A stretch of 64,000 nucleotides of DNA from contig CAVYYK010000051.1 of the NCBI GenBank assembly GCA_963772635.1, forward strand, positions 16,783 to 80,782, read 5' to 3'. This DNA comes from JAUXFS01 sp963772635 (lineage in GTDB: Bacteria > Pseudomonadota > Alphaproteobacteria > Rhodospirillales > Defluviicoccaceae). The notes under the pieces were generated by a model, which saw only the letters and a program-made list of their open reading frames with translations, was not told the DNA's origin and made no database searches. The number at the start of each line of letters is the position of its first letter. Position 1 is the first letter of the stretch. Below, in pieces: positions 35,602-44,691 of this stretch. A program made the translations under genes and the position numbers.

Positions 35602-36203
35602 ATGGCCGGCAGACCCTGGTGCTGGCCTCCGCCAGCACCGCCCGCGCTCGACTGCTCCAGGGTGCAGGAATCAAGTTTGTTTGTGACCCCGCTTCCATCG
35701 ATGAGAACGCTGTCAAGGCGGCGGCAAGAGAAAGCAATTCCGCGGTGACCACGACGGCGGCAACACTCGCCGAGACGAAGGCAATGGTTGTTTCGCAACG
35801 TCACCCCGGAGCTCTTATTGTCGGCGCCGATCAGATTCTCGAATGCGATGGTGAGTGGTTCGACAAAGCCACCGACTACGACGACGCGGTGAAAACACTC
35901 GAGACGTTGCGCAATCGAACCCATCGACTGGTTTCGGCGGTGGTGGTGGTGCTCGACGGCGTCCCGGTATGGCAGAACGTGGAGACGGCACGGTTGACCA
36001 TGCGAGCCTTCACTGACAGTTTTCTCCGAAGTTATATGGAGGAGATCGGACTCGGCGCTTTTGAAACGGTCGGCGCCTACCGGCTGGAAGGCTCGGGTGT
36101 CCAACTGTTTTCACGTATCGACGGAAACTTTTTCACAATTCTCGGCCTGCCGCTCCTGCCATTGCTCGAGTTTCTCCGCCGCGAGGGTGTCATAGCGCAC
36201 TGA
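35598..36203 (+). CDS. maf: Maf-type nucleoside triphosphate pyrophosphatase
   Basis: House-cleaning pyrophosphatase for modified or canonical NTPs. 201 residues; GTG start at 35598 overlaps the ppsR stop. Seen: LVLASASTARARLLQGAG (phosphate loop; family SxSPRR is here SASTAR), TLAETKAM, VGADQILEC (catalytic Asp) and VGAYRLEGSGVQLF. Between ppsR and aroE, its standard place in this order. Confidence 0.93.
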   Translation: MNGRQTLVLASASTARARLLQGAGIKFVCDPASIDENAVKAAARESNSAVTTTAATLAETKAMVVSQRHPGALIVGADQILECDGEWFDKATDYDDAVKTLETLRNRTHRLVSAVVVVLDGVPVWQNVETARLTMRAFTDSFLRSYMEEIGLGAFETVGAYRLEGSGVQLFSRIDGNFFTILGLPLLPLLEFLRREGVIAH

Positions 36204-36217
36204 TTGATGCTTTGCCG

Positions 36218-37072
36218 ATGAAAAAAACATTGACCGGTGCAACCGGAGTTGCAGGAGTGATGGGCTATCCCGTGGCCCATTCGTTGTCTCCGCGGCTACA
36301 TGGATACTGGCTTCGCCGCTACGAGATCGATGGCACGTACATACCGCTGCCTGTTCGACCAAAGGATTTTTCAAAGGCGTTGGCGGCGATCCCGGCTCTA
36401 GGGTTTTTGGGTGTCAACGTGACCGTTCCTTACAAGGAGGCCGCTCTAGCCGCCGTGCACACGGCATCGCAGGAAGCCCGCCGCATTGGAGCCGTGAACA
36501 CGGTGGTCGTCGGTCGGGACGGCGAACTTAACGGCAGCAACACCGATGGTTTCGGCTTCGTCGAGAATCTCAAGTCCGGGTACCCGGGATGGACCGCAGG
36601 GCATGGGGCGGTGGTGGTCTTGGGTGGGGGCGGCGCCGCACGGGCCGTCTGCGCGGTTTTGATCGACAGCGGTGTGCCCGAGATCCGCTTGATCAACCGG
36701 ACTCGATCGAGGGCGGAAACACTGACGTCCGATCTCGGCGGGCCGGTGGAGACAATTCCTTGGGAGTTACGGGACGAAGCTCTCGACGGCGCTGCGTTGT
36801 TGGTCAATACGACGACACTCGGCATGACGGGCAATCCTCCTCTGGAGTTGGACCTGGCCGCATTACCCTCGGAGGCGGTGGTTACCGATATCGTCTACAA
36901 TCCCTTGGAAACGGAATTGCTCAGACAGGCCAAGCTTCGGGGCAATCCGGTGGTCGACGGTCTCGGCATGCTGCTGCACCAGGCGCGCCCAGGGTTTGCG
37001 GCCTGGTTTGGGTTGGAACCGGAGGTGACACCGGAGCTGCGGGCCTTTGTGCTAGGCGGTTTGTCCGGCTGA
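36218..37072 (+). CDS. aroE: shikimate dehydrogenase
   Basis: NADPH-dependent reduction of 3-dehydroshikimate in aromatic amino acid synthesis. 284 residues from ATG 36218 (a TTG lies 6 nt upstream). Seen: GYPVAHSLSPRLHGYWL (substrate), NVTVPYKEAA with catalytic Lys, NTDGFGF, the nucleotide loop VLGGGGAARAVC and NRTRSRAE, and VVDGLGMLLHQA. Its TGA shares the A of the coaE ATG (TGATG), so translation is probably coupled. Confidence 0.96.
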   Translation: MKKTLTGATGVAGVMGYPVAHSLSPRLHGYWLRRYEIDGTYIPLPVRPKDFSKALAAIPALGFLGVNVTVPYKEAALAAVHTASQEARRIGAVNTVVVGRDGELNGSNTDGFGFVENLKSGYPGWTAGHGAVVVLGGGGAARAVCAVLIDSGVPEIRLINRTRSRAETLTSDLGGPVETIPWELRDEALDGAALLVNTTTLGMTGNPPLELDLAALPSEAVVTDIVYNPLETELLRQAKLRGNPVVDGLGMLLHQARPGFAAWFGLEPEVTPELRAFVLGGLSG

Positions 37073-37725
37073 TGGTGATTCTCGGTCTTACCGGCTCCAT
37101 CGCGATGGGCAAGACCACCGCGGCCGAGATGTTCTCGCGGCTGGGCGTGCCGGTGTACGATGCCGACCGGGCGGTTCACCGCTTGCTGGCAAGAGGTGGC
37201 GCTGCGGTCGGCGCGGTCGAAGCCCTGTTTCCCGGCGTCACCCGCGGTGGCGCCGTCGATCGGGAGGCATTGGCCTGTCGTGTCTTTGGTGACGAAGAGG
37301 GCCTGGAGCGCCTCGAAGCCATTCTCCATCCCCTGGTCGCCCATGAAAAGGTACGCTTTCTTCGCTGTGCGGCCCGGCGTGGATCGCGGATGGTGATCCT
37401 CGATATACCGTTGCTGTTCGAAACGGATGGCCAAGCGGAGTGCGATGCCGTCGCGGTTGTCACGGCCCCGACCTTCGTGCAGGAACAGCGTCTGCTCGAA
37501 CGTTCCGGCATAAATCGTGAGCGTATCGCAGCGGTTCGCGGTCGCCAGATGCCGGACGTTGGAAAACGGCGGCTCGCCGATTTCGTCATTCCCACCGGTC
37601 TGGGTCGTGCCGTGACCATGCGCGCAATCAAAAGCGTCGTCGAAGAGACGAGGCGTTGGCGGGGGACGAAATGGCCGCCGAAAAGAGGCTGGCGACGGAT
37701 TGACGCGACGCCCCGGCCTCGTTAA
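37072..37725 (+). CDS. coaE: dephospho-CoA kinase
   Basis: Last step of CoA synthesis. 217 residues. Seen: P-loop GLTGSIAMGKTTAAEMF (5-21), VYDADRAVHRLL (catalytic Asp), and VILDIPLLFETDGQAECD. The C-terminal tail is basic and slightly long. Start ATG 37072 within the aroE stop; dnaQ follows after 10 nt. Confidence 0.95.
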   Translation: MVILGLTGSIAMGKTTAAEMFSRLGVPVYDADRAVHRLLARGGAAVGAVEALFPGVTRGGAVDREALACRVFGDEEGLERLEAILHPLVAHEKVRFLRCAARRGSRMVILDIPLLFETDGQAECDAVAVVTAPTFVQEQRLLERSGINRERIAAVRGRQMPDVGKRRLADFVIPTGLGRAVTMRAIKSVVEETRRWRGTKWPPKRGWRRIDATPRPR

Positions 37726-37735
37726 GGGAGAGATC

Positions 37736-38407
37736 ATGCGCGAGGTCGTTCTCGATACGGAGACCACGGGTCTGGATCCCTCCGGGGGTCATCGGATCGT
37801 CGAGGTCGGTTGCGTCGAGTTGCTCAATCACGCTCCGACCGGGCGCACTTATCAGGCCTATGTCAACCCGCAACGACCGATGCCACCTGAGGCCTTCAAC
37901 GTGCACGGGCTCTCCGACGCGTTCCTTGCGGACAAGCCTTTGTTCGCCGAAATCGCCGAAGAGTTCTCGGCTTTTCTCGGCGATTCACCGCTGGTGATTC
38001 ACAATGCCAGTTTCGACCTGGGCTTCATCAACGCCGAGTTCGGACGTCTCGGATACCCGCAGGTGACAACGGACCGGGCGATTGACACCGTCCACCTGGC
38101 AAGAAAGAAATTTCCGGGCTCGCCGGCGAATCTCGACGCCTTGTGCAGGCGATATCAGGTCGATATTTCAGACCGCAATTTGCACGGCGCTCTCAAGGAC
38201 GCGCGCCTGCTGTCGGTGGTTTATCTGGAGCTGCTCGGCGGGCGCCAACCCGGTCTGGAACTGGTTTCTGCGGCAGGTCAAGCCGCGGCGGCTGCACTGC
38301 CGCGCACTCACCAACAACGGTTGGTAAAGCCGACGCCCGAGGAGGATCGGGCCCACGCCGATTTCCTCGATCGCCTGACTGATCCCCTCTGGAGAAACCT
38401 CGCGTAA
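37736..38407 (+). CDS. dnaQ: DNA polymerase III subunit epsilon
   Basis: 3'-5' proofreading exonuclease of the replicase. 223 residues from ATG 37736, preceded by AAGGGAG. Exo I motif VLDTETTGLDP, Exo II region VIHNASFDLGFINAEF, Exo III with HGALKDARLLSVVYLEL: the DEDDh pattern is complete. The C-terminal part (~180-223) would bind the alpha subunit. It converges with secB. Confidence 0.95.
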   Translation: MREVVLDTETTGLDPSGGHRIVEVGCVELLNHAPTGRTYQAYVNPQRPMPPEAFNVHGLSDAFLADKPLFAEIAEEFSAFLGDSPLVIHNASFDLGFINAEFGRLGYPQVTTDRAIDTVHLARKKFPGSPANLDALCRRYQVDISDRNLHGALKDARLLSVVYLELLGGRQPGLELVSAAGQAAAAALPRTHQQRLVKPTPEEDRAHADFLDRLTDPLWRNLA

Positions 38408-38454
38408 GCGTATCGCAAGGTTCCGTCCGAAGGGCCGAGAACGGAAATCCGCCG

Positions 38455-39030
38455 TCAATTCGGCTCGGCGGACGATTCCTTCGATTCAGCCGCTGCCTGG
38501 GCGCTCCTTTGCTGAACTTCCCTCTGGTAGAGACCGGCGAAATCCACCGGCGCCAGCATCAACGGCAGAAAACCGCCGTTCGAAGTGGTGTTTGCGATGA
38601 TCTGTCTGGCAAAAGGAAACAACAGTCGCGGACACTCGATCAACAAGACCGGGCGGATGTACTGATCGTCGACGTTGAGGCTGAAAACACCACCGTAGGA
38701 CAACTCCACCAGAAAGGCCGTCGTGTCCGCAAACTTACAGGTGGCGGTTATGTTGAGGGTAACCTCGTAGACCGACGGATCCAGGGTTTTCGCTTCGACG
38801 TCGACATTGACGGAAATGTTCGGCGACTGATTCTGCATCTGCCTGAAAACACCCGGCGTGGCCGGGGCCTCGAATGACAGGTCCTTGACGTACTGAGCAT
38901 TGATGGCAATCGGCGGCTTTTCCGCATCGGTTCCGGCTTCCGTGCTTTCAGCCGGCGGCTCACTACCGTTGCCGCCACCGGATGGCTCCTGGTCTTCGCT
39001 CTTCTCGGGTGTCTTCGGCTCTTCCGTCAT
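38455..39030 (-). CDS. secB: protein-export chaperone SecB
   Basis: Cytosolic chaperone handing unfolded precursors to SecA. 191 residues from ATG 39030. The N-terminal ~45 residues are an acidic, low-complexity extension (many E, P, G, S); the SecB fold starts near IAINAQYVKDLSFEAP and includes YEVTLNITATCKF, VELSYGGVFSL and FPFARQIIANTTSNGGFLP. The extension makes it longer than the 155-165 usual. The secB-fxsA-Tim44 neighbourhood is typical. Confidence 0.95.
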   Translation of the reverse strand: MTEEPKTPEKSEDQEPSGGGNGSEPPAESTEAGTDAEKPPIAINAQYVKDLSFEAPATPGVFRQMQNQSPNISVNVDVEAKTLDPSVYEVTLNITATCKFADTTAFLVELSYGGVFSLNVDDQYIRPVLLIECPRLLFPFARQIIANTTSNGGFLPLMLAPVDFAGLYQREVQQRSAQAAAESKESSAEPN

Positions 39031-39098
39031 GCTCGTTCCCTTTTCGATTTTGTGATGCTCTGCTACCATGGATTGCCACGGACGACAACAATCCGTGC

Positions 39099-39644
39099 CT
39101 ACCGGCGTTTTTCTGAAGCTTTCGCCGGAACAACCTCCTCGTTCCTGCGGGTTTCGCTCTTGCTGGCGTCGGATCGTCCGTTCTCGTCGACGACTTCCTC
39201 GAACTCGCCATCTATGACCGGGCTGGACCGACTGCCGCCAGGTCTTGGTCCGGGAGACGGCACGTCGGACCACATCTGGACTCGACCTGATTTCGTCAGG
39301 TAACTCCGAAACCAACGGACTAGCACCAAGCGAACCGGCGGTATCAACAGCAGGAAGCCCACTGCATCGGTGACGAAGCCGGGTGTAAGAAGAAGCGCGC
39401 CGCCGATCAGCAAGCACATGCCGTCAAACACTTCGGCGACCGGGAGTTGGCCGGCCTCAAGGCTTTCTCGGGCGCGGGCGATGGTGGAGAGACCCTGCAA
39501 GCGCAATAACGTGGTGCCGACCACCGCCGTCAGGATGACGGTGCCGAGGGTCGGCCAAAGGCCAATTCGTTCACCGGCCTCGATGAAAACCGCGATTTCG
39601 AGGATCGGCACGCCGATCATGGCGAGTAGGAGGATCAGTCCCAT
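39099..39644 (-). CDS. fxsA: FxsA family membrane protein
   Basis: Small inner-membrane protein; the E. coli homologue relieves F-exclusion of phage T7, normal role unknown. 181 residues. Two hydrophobic segments at the N terminus (MGLILLLAMIGVPILEIAVF), a third around GGALLLTPGFVTDAVGF, and an amphipathic RLVLVRWF stretch; residues ~125-181 are a polar, charged tail. Divergent from the Tim44-like gene over 168 bp; that gap has no gene. Confidence 0.9.
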   Translation of the reverse strand: MGLILLLAMIGVPILEIAVFIEAGERIGLWPTLGTVILTAVVGTTLLRLQGLSTIARARESLEAGQLPVAEVFDGMCLLIGGALLLTPGFVTDAVGFLLLIPPVRLVLVRWFRSYLTKSGRVQMWSDVPSPGPRPGGSRSSPVIDGEFEEVVDENGRSDASKSETRRNEEVVPAKASEKRR

Positions 39645-39812
39645 GGTTGCGCTGCATCCAGCTAGGGATTATCTAATATCTGATAGGCGGCACTGCAGTT
39701 AGCAACGTACAGTTGGCTGGACCTGCCGGTGGCAAGCCGGTAACGTCTACTGTCGTATCTAAACTCCCGACGTTCGGTCGTCCAGCCGCGCCGGAACCAC
39801 TGAGATATAAAT

Positions 39813-40511
39813 ATGAGTGGTGGTTATCAGTATCTCGACATCATCTTGTTTGCCCTCGTGGCGGCATTCCTGATCTTGCGGCTACGTAACGTTTTGGGCC
39901 GGCGTGACGGTCACGGGGGCCGGTCCAACGATCCCTTCGAGACACCGTCCAAACGAGAACATGCCGATGACAAGGTCGTTCGGTTGCCGGATCGGAGCGA
40001 TCAGGCACCCGAAACGGACGAGCCGCCGGGCGAGGCGTTGGAAAGCGAAGCGCGAACGCCGCTGGAGGCTGGATTGACACAGATCAAGGTAGCCGATCCG
40101 AAGTTCAACTCTCGCGAGTTTCTTTCCGGTTCTCGGATTGCTTTCGAGCTGATCCTGACCTCCTATGCCGGGAACGACACCGCCACCCTGAAACCACTTC
40201 TGAGTCCCGAGGTGTTCGGCAACTTCTCCCAGTCGATCCGCGACCGCCAGCAGGCCAACGAGACCACGGAAATCACCCTGGTAGGCATCAAGTCGGCGGA
40301 CATTGTCGAGGCGTACATGGCGGGTCGCACCGCGCATCTGACAATCAAGTTCGTCACTCAGCAGATCACAGCCGTTCATGACGAAAGCAATGAAGTCATC
40401 GAGGGTGATCCGAAGGAGGTGATCGAAGTCACCGATTTCTGGACATTCGCACGCGACACTCGCAGCAGCGATCCAAACTGGATACTCGTCGCCACCGGCA
40501 GCCTTGACTGA
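39813..40511 (+). CDS. Tim44-like domain protein
   Basis: A 232-residue inner-membrane-tethered protein. One N-terminal transmembrane helix (LDIILFALVAAFLILRLR), a charged linker (~35-85), and a Tim44/MBA1-type domain (~90-230) with SREFLSGSRIAFELIL and LLSPEVFGNFSQSI. Alphaproteobacterial relatives (TimA) are thought to be ancestors of the mitochondrial import factor; a role in membrane-protein handling is inferred. It overlaps the open frame of mltA at its end. Confidence 0.9.
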   Translation: MSGGYQYLDIILFALVAAFLILRLRNVLGRRDGHGGRSNDPFETPSKREHADDKVVRLPDRSDQAPETDEPPGEALESEARTPLEAGLTQIKVADPKFNSREFLSGSRIAFELILTSYAGNDTATLKPLLSPEVFGNFSQSIRDRQQANETTEITLVGIKSADIVEAYMAGRTAHLTIKFVTQQITAVHDESNEVIEGDPKEVIEVTDFWTFARDTRSSDPNWILVATGSLD

Positions 40512-40533
40512 CCTCTGCGTTGCCGCTTGCAGG

Positions 40534-41721
40534 ATGGTTTACCGGGCCGGTGACGCGGCTTCCCACCTTATCCTGCGGTGCGCCCTGCTCGGCCTCTCGG
40601 CCATCGCCGTCGCGACTTGTGCCCCGTCTCCGCCCCAGAAACTGATCCTGCAGCCGGCGGCTTTCTCCGATCTCGACGGCTGGACGACCGAGACCCACGC
40701 CGATGCATTGCCGGCACTCGCAAAATCGTGTGGCCGGTTGAAATCGATGCCGGCTGGACGATCCGTTGGTGCCGGAGAACTCACCGGATCCGTCGCCGAG
40801 TGGCGTGCACTATGCGCAGCCGCGGCGGAAACACCGACCGACCACGCAGCCGCCCGCCGGTACTTCGAAACCTGGTTCAAACCCTATCTGGCAACCGACA
40901 ACGGCAATCCCGACGGGCTGTTCACCGGCTACTACGAACCCGAGCTTCGAGGGGCCTGGACGCGGAAGGGGCGATACCAAGTGCCGGTCTATCGGCCTCC
41001 CGACGATCTGATCACCGTCGATCTGGGATTGTTTCGCGAGGAGTGGAAGGGTCAACGGTTGACCGGCCGCCAGGTCGACGGGCGCCTTGTTCCGTACCCG
41101 ACCCGCTCCGAGATCGATGCCGGCGCGTTGGCCGGAAAAGGTTCGGAGTTACTGTGGGTCGACGATGCCGTCGATGCCTTCTTCCTCCATGTCCAGGGGT
41201 CGGGGCGGGTCGTCATGGAGAACGGCCAACTGGTTCGGCTTGGATTTGCCGGACGAAACGGCCATCCCTACGTCGCCATCGGCCGGGAGCTGATAAGCCG
41301 GGGCGCCATCCCCCGGGAGCGGATGTCGATGCAGGCAATACGGGCATGGCTCAAAGCTAATCCCGGCGAGGCCTCCGAGGTGATGGCGCTGAACCCGTCG
41401 TTCATTTTCTTCAGGATCATCGATGGCGAAGGTCCGATCGGCGCCGAGGGAGTGCCGCTGACCCCGGGGCGCAGCCTCGCCGTCGATCCGACGTTCGTTC
41501 CGCTGGGTCTGCCGATCTGGCTGGATACCACCGAGCCGTTGAACCCGGAACAACCCCTGCGCCGGCTGGTCGTCAGCCAGGATACCGGTTCCGCGATCAA
41601 GGGGCCCGTGCGCGGCGATCTGTTCTGGGGCTTCGGCGAAACCGCCGCCGCCAGGGCCGGATCGATGAAACAGCGGGGTCGCTACTTCCTCCTACTGCCA
41701 CGGAAGGCACCCGCACCCTAG
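40534..41721 (+). CDS. mltA: membrane-bound lytic murein transglycosylase A
   Basis: Cleaves peptidoglycan glycan strands, forming 1,6-anhydro ends. About 395 residues from ATG 40534. Signal-like N terminus: basic start, hydrophobic ALLGLSAIAVATC with a possible lipobox Cys. MltA domain ~85-260 (TGYYEPELRGAW, YPTRSEIDAG) and the 3D domain near the C terminus (SLAVDPTFVPLGLPIWLDT, VSQDTGSAIKGPVRGDLFWG) with the catalytic Asp pattern. Confidence 0.94.
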   Translation: MVYRAGDAASHLILRCALLGLSAIAVATCAPSPPQKLILQPAAFSDLDGWTTETHADALPALAKSCGRLKSMPAGRSVGAGELTGSVAEWRALCAAAAETPTDHAAARRYFETWFKPYLATDNGNPDGLFTGYYEPELRGAWTRKGRYQVPVYRPPDDLITVDLGLFREEWKGQRLTGRQVDGRLVPYPTRSEIDAGALAGKGSELLWVDDAVDAFFLHVQGSGRVVMENGQLVRLGFAGRNGHPYVAIGRELISRGAIPRERMSMQAIRAWLKANPGEASEVMALNPSFIFFRIIDGEGPIGAEGVPLTPGRSLAVDPTFVPLGLPIWLDTTEPLNPEQPLRRLVVSQDTGSAIKGPVRGDLFWGFGETAAARAGSMKQRGRYFLLLPRKAPAP

Positions 41722-41786
41722 TAGAGGCCTTGTCGGCACCGCAGCGGCGGCTTGTCATCGTCGCTTGAACCGGCCATTCTCTGGTC

Positions 41787-42554
41787 ATGGCTGCGCCTCA
41801 CCCGAAAGTCGGTCTGTTTGTCACCTGCCTGGTCGATTTGATGCGCCCGGCGGTCGGATTCGCGGCTGTGAAGCTCTTGGAGGATGCCGGGTGCGAGGTC
41901 GTGGTGCCCGCGGCTCAGACCTGTTGCGGGCAGCCCGCCTACAATTCCGGCGACAGTGGCGACGCGGCCGAGATCGCCCGCCAGGTCATCGACGCGTTCG
42001 AGGATTTCGATTACGTGGTTGTGCCGTCCGGATCTTGCGCCGGAACGATCAAGGTTCACTATCCCGAAATGTTTGCCGGCGAGCCGGACATGTTGGAGCG
42101 GGCCGATCGTTTTGCCGCCCGCACTTATGAGCTGACGACGTTTCTTCTCGAGGTCCTCAAGGGGGGAAACATTCGCCAGCAGTATCGCGGGGTCGCCACC
42201 TATCACGATTCCTGCTCGGGACTTCGCGAGCTCGGAGTCAAGACTCAGCCGCGGGCCCTGTTGTCCGGCATCGCCGGCCTCGAACTCCGGGAGATGCGGA
42301 CGATCGAGACCTGTTGTGGGTTCGGCGGGCTGTTCTGCGTCAAGTATCCGGAGATTTCCGAGAAGATGGTCGACGCCAAGGCGGACGATATCATCGCCAC
42401 CGGGGCGGATACGCTGCTCGGTGGCGATCTCGGATGCCTGTTGAACATGGCCGGACGCCTGCATCGCCGCGACTCGAAGATCAAAGTCCGGCACATCGCC
42501 GAGGTCCTGACCGGAATGACCGACGAAGTGCCGCCGATCGGCGAAGCAGAATAA
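41787..42554 (+). CDS. lutA: L-lactate oxidation Fe-S protein LutA
   Basis: Heterodisulfide-reductase-like subunit of the LutABC L-lactate dehydrogenase. 255 residues. Two CCG domains are seen: QTCCGQPAYNSGD (~47-59) with VPSGSCAGTIK, and TYHDSCSGLRELG with ETCCGFGGLFCVKYPE. lutB follows after 38 nt. No lactate permease or LutR-type regulator is adjacent. Confidence 0.93.
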   Translation: MAAPHPKVGLFVTCLVDLMRPAVGFAAVKLLEDAGCEVVVPAAQTCCGQPAYNSGDSGDAAEIARQVIDAFEDFDYVVVPSGSCAGTIKVHYPEMFAGEPDMLERADRFAARTYELTTFLLEVLKGGNIRQQYRGVATYHDSCSGLRELGVKTQPRALLSGIAGLELREMRTIETCCGFGGLFCVKYPEISEKMVDAKADDIIATGADTLLGGDLGCLLNMAGRLHRRDSKIKVRHIAEVLTGMTDEVPPIGEAE

Positions 42555-42592
42555 GAAAAGCATAAGCGCCGGGAAGGCCGAAGGGAGGAAGG

Positions 42593-44017
42593 GTGGAATC
42601 GACAGCCCGCGCATTCAAGGCAAACGTCAACGTGGCCATCGCCGACGCCAACCTGCAAGCGGCGATGAAACGCTTCAGCGAAGGCTTTTCGACCAAGCGT
42701 CTCCTGGCCGTGGAACGACTGCCGGAATTCGAGGCACTGCGTGACGCGGCGACGGACATCAAGAACCATGTCCTCGAGAACCTGGATCTGTACCTGGAGC
42801 GATTCGAATCAAAAGTCGTCGAAACCGGCGGGCAGGTTCACTGGTGCACGGATGCCGAAGAGGCCCGGCGGACAATTCTCGGGATTTGTCGGGATGCCGG
42901 CGCCCGAACCGTCACCAAGTCCAAATCGATGATCAGCGAGGAGATCGCGATCAACGAATATCTCGAAAAGGAAGGCATTCGTCCGGTCGAAACCGATCTC
43001 GGCGAATACATCATCCAGCTCCGCCACGAACCGCCGAGCCACATCATCGCGCCCGCCGTGCATCTTTCCAAAGACCAGGTCGCCGATGCATTCCGCGAGC
43101 ATCACACCGGATACCCGTCCACGCGCGTGCTCGACGATCCCGAAGTCATGCTCGCCGAGGCCCGCGCGGTGCTGCGTGGCGCGTTCCTCGCCGCCGATGT
43201 CGGAATCACCGGCGCCAACATGTTGGTCGCCGAGACGGGCTCGATCGTTCTGGTCACCAACGAGGGAAATGCCGATCTCACCCAGACGCTGCCCCGCGTG
43301 CAGATCGTGGTCGCCAGCGTCGAGAAGGTGGTGCCGACGCTGGAGGACGCCACCACGATCCTTCGCGTTCTCGCGCGTTCTGCCACCGGCCAGGAGCAAT
43401 CGGTATACACCACCTTTACCACCGGCCCGAGGCGACCCGACGACGCCGACGGTCCCCAGCAGTATCACGTGGTGCTGCTCGACAATGGCCGCACGGGCAT
43501 GCTCGGGTCCGAGTTCCGCGAGGTCTTGCGCTGTATTCGTTGCGGCGCCTGCGTCAATCATTGCCCAGTCTATGCCGCCATCGGCGGTCATGCCTACGGC
43601 TGGGTGTATTCGGGGCCGATCGGGGCGGTGCTGACCCCGAACCTGATCGGAATCGAGGAGGCCGGCCACCTCCCCAACGCCTCGACACTGTGCGGCCGTT
43701 GCGAGAGCGTGTGCCCGATGCGCATCCCCCTGCCCCGCATGCTGCGCCAGTTGCGCGAGCGGCAGTACGCGCAAAACCAGGCGCCCAAGGCGATTCGCTT
43801 CGGCCTTTCGGGCTGGGCGTTTCTCGCGCGGCGGCCGAGCCTTTACCGGATGGCCACGGCGATCGGCGTCACGATCCTGGGAATGATCGGTCGCCGAAAG
43901 GGGCGGTTCCGGCGATTGCCGATGGCCGGCGGCTGGACCACCGCGCGCGACCTGCCGGCACCGCAAGGTCGCACCTTTCAGCAGATGTGGACGTCGCGGG
44001 GAGGACGAAGGCGATGA
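42593..44017 (+). CDS. lutB: L-lactate oxidation Fe-S protein LutB
   Basis: 474 residues. N-terminal LUD domain (~60-290) with NYLEKEG-type text (INEYLEKEGI) and GANMLVAETGSIVLVTNEGN, then two [4Fe-4S] binding motifs: CIRCGACVNHCP (~305) and CGRCESVCPM (~365), and a C-terminal region with a hydrophobic patch and basic RRKGRFRRLP. GTG start at 42593 with GGGAGGAAGG just before. It overlaps lutC by 4 nt (ATGA). Confidence 0.95.
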   Translation: MESTARAFKANVNVAIADANLQAAMKRFSEGFSTKRLLAVERLPEFEALRDAATDIKNHVLENLDLYLERFESKVVETGGQVHWCTDAEEARRTILGICRDAGARTVTKSKSMISEEIAINEYLEKEGIRPVETDLGEYIIQLRHEPPSHIIAPAVHLSKDQVADAFREHHTGYPSTRVLDDPEVMLAEARAVLRGAFLAADVGITGANMLVAETGSIVLVTNEGNADLTQTLPRVQIVVASVEKVVPTLEDATTILRVLARSATGQEQSVYTTFTTGPRRPDDADGPQQYHVVLLDNGRTGMLGSEFREVLRCIRCGACVNHCPVYAAIGGHAYGWVYSGPIGAVLTPNLIGIEEAGHLPNASTLCGRCESVCPMRIPLPRMLRQLRERQYAQNQAPKAIRFGLSGWAFLARRPSLYRMATAIGVTILGMIGRRKGRFRRLPMAGGWTTARDLPAPQGRTFQQMWTSRGGRRR

Positions 44018-44691
44018 GCGGTTCCCGCGAGAGGGTGCTCGGCGCCATTCGCGGTGCCCTCTGCCGCAATGCGCGGCCAGACGCCGCGGCGGAGGCAGTG
44101 CGGCGCCGTCTCGAGCATCCCCCGCCCAACGTGGTCCCGATGCGGGGTCGGCTCGAACTCGCCGGCCGTATCGATCTGTTCATCGCGGAAGCGGAACGGG
44201 TCAGCACCACCACGGCGCGACTCGGACAGTGGAACGAGGTGCCTTCGGCGATCGCGGACTACCTCAAGGGGGTCAATCTGCCGGCGTCGCTGAGGGTCGC
44301 GCCGGATCCGGCGTTGCGGGGCATTCCTTGGGCCGACGAACCCCTGCTCGAATTCACCACCGGCCCTGCCCGCGACGGGGATCAGGTCTCGGTGACCGGC
44401 GCGTTCGCCGGCGTCGCCGAGACCGGCACCCTGGTCCTGTTGTCGGGACCCGACAGCCCGACGACGCTGAATTTCATGCCCGACGCCCACATCGTCGTTT
44501 TCCCGGTGGATCGTATTGTCGGCACCTACGAGGAGGTGTGGGCGCGGATCCGTTCCGGGTTCGACGGCGGCACCCTGCCGAGAGCGGTCAACTGGATCAC
44601 CGGCCCGTCGCGTACCGGCGACATCGAACAGACCCTGTTGCTGGGCGCCCACGGCCCGCGCCTGCTGCATGTCCTTCTCGTCGATGTCTAA
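44014..44691 (+). CDS. lutC: L-lactate oxidation LUD-domain protein LutC
   Basis: 225 residues, LUD domain only, as in other LutC proteins. Seen: SVTGAFAGVAETGTLVLLSG, TTLNFMPDAHIVVFPVDRIV and WITGPSRTGDIEQTLLLGAHG near the C terminus. Coupled to lutB at its start and overlapping smr by 8 nt at its end, so it sits in one tight plus-strand transcript that continues into smr. Confidence 0.93.
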   Translation: MSGSRERVLGAIRGALCRNARPDAAAEAVRRRLEHPPPNVVPMRGRLELAGRIDLFIAEAERVSTTTARLGQWNEVPSAIADYLKGVNLPASLRVAPDPALRGIPWADEPLLEFTTGPARDGDQVSVTGAFAGVAETGTLVLLSGPDSPTTLNFMPDAHIVVFPVDRIVGTYEEVWARIRSGFDGGTLPRAVNWITGPSRTGDIEQTLLLGAHGPRLLHVLLVDV

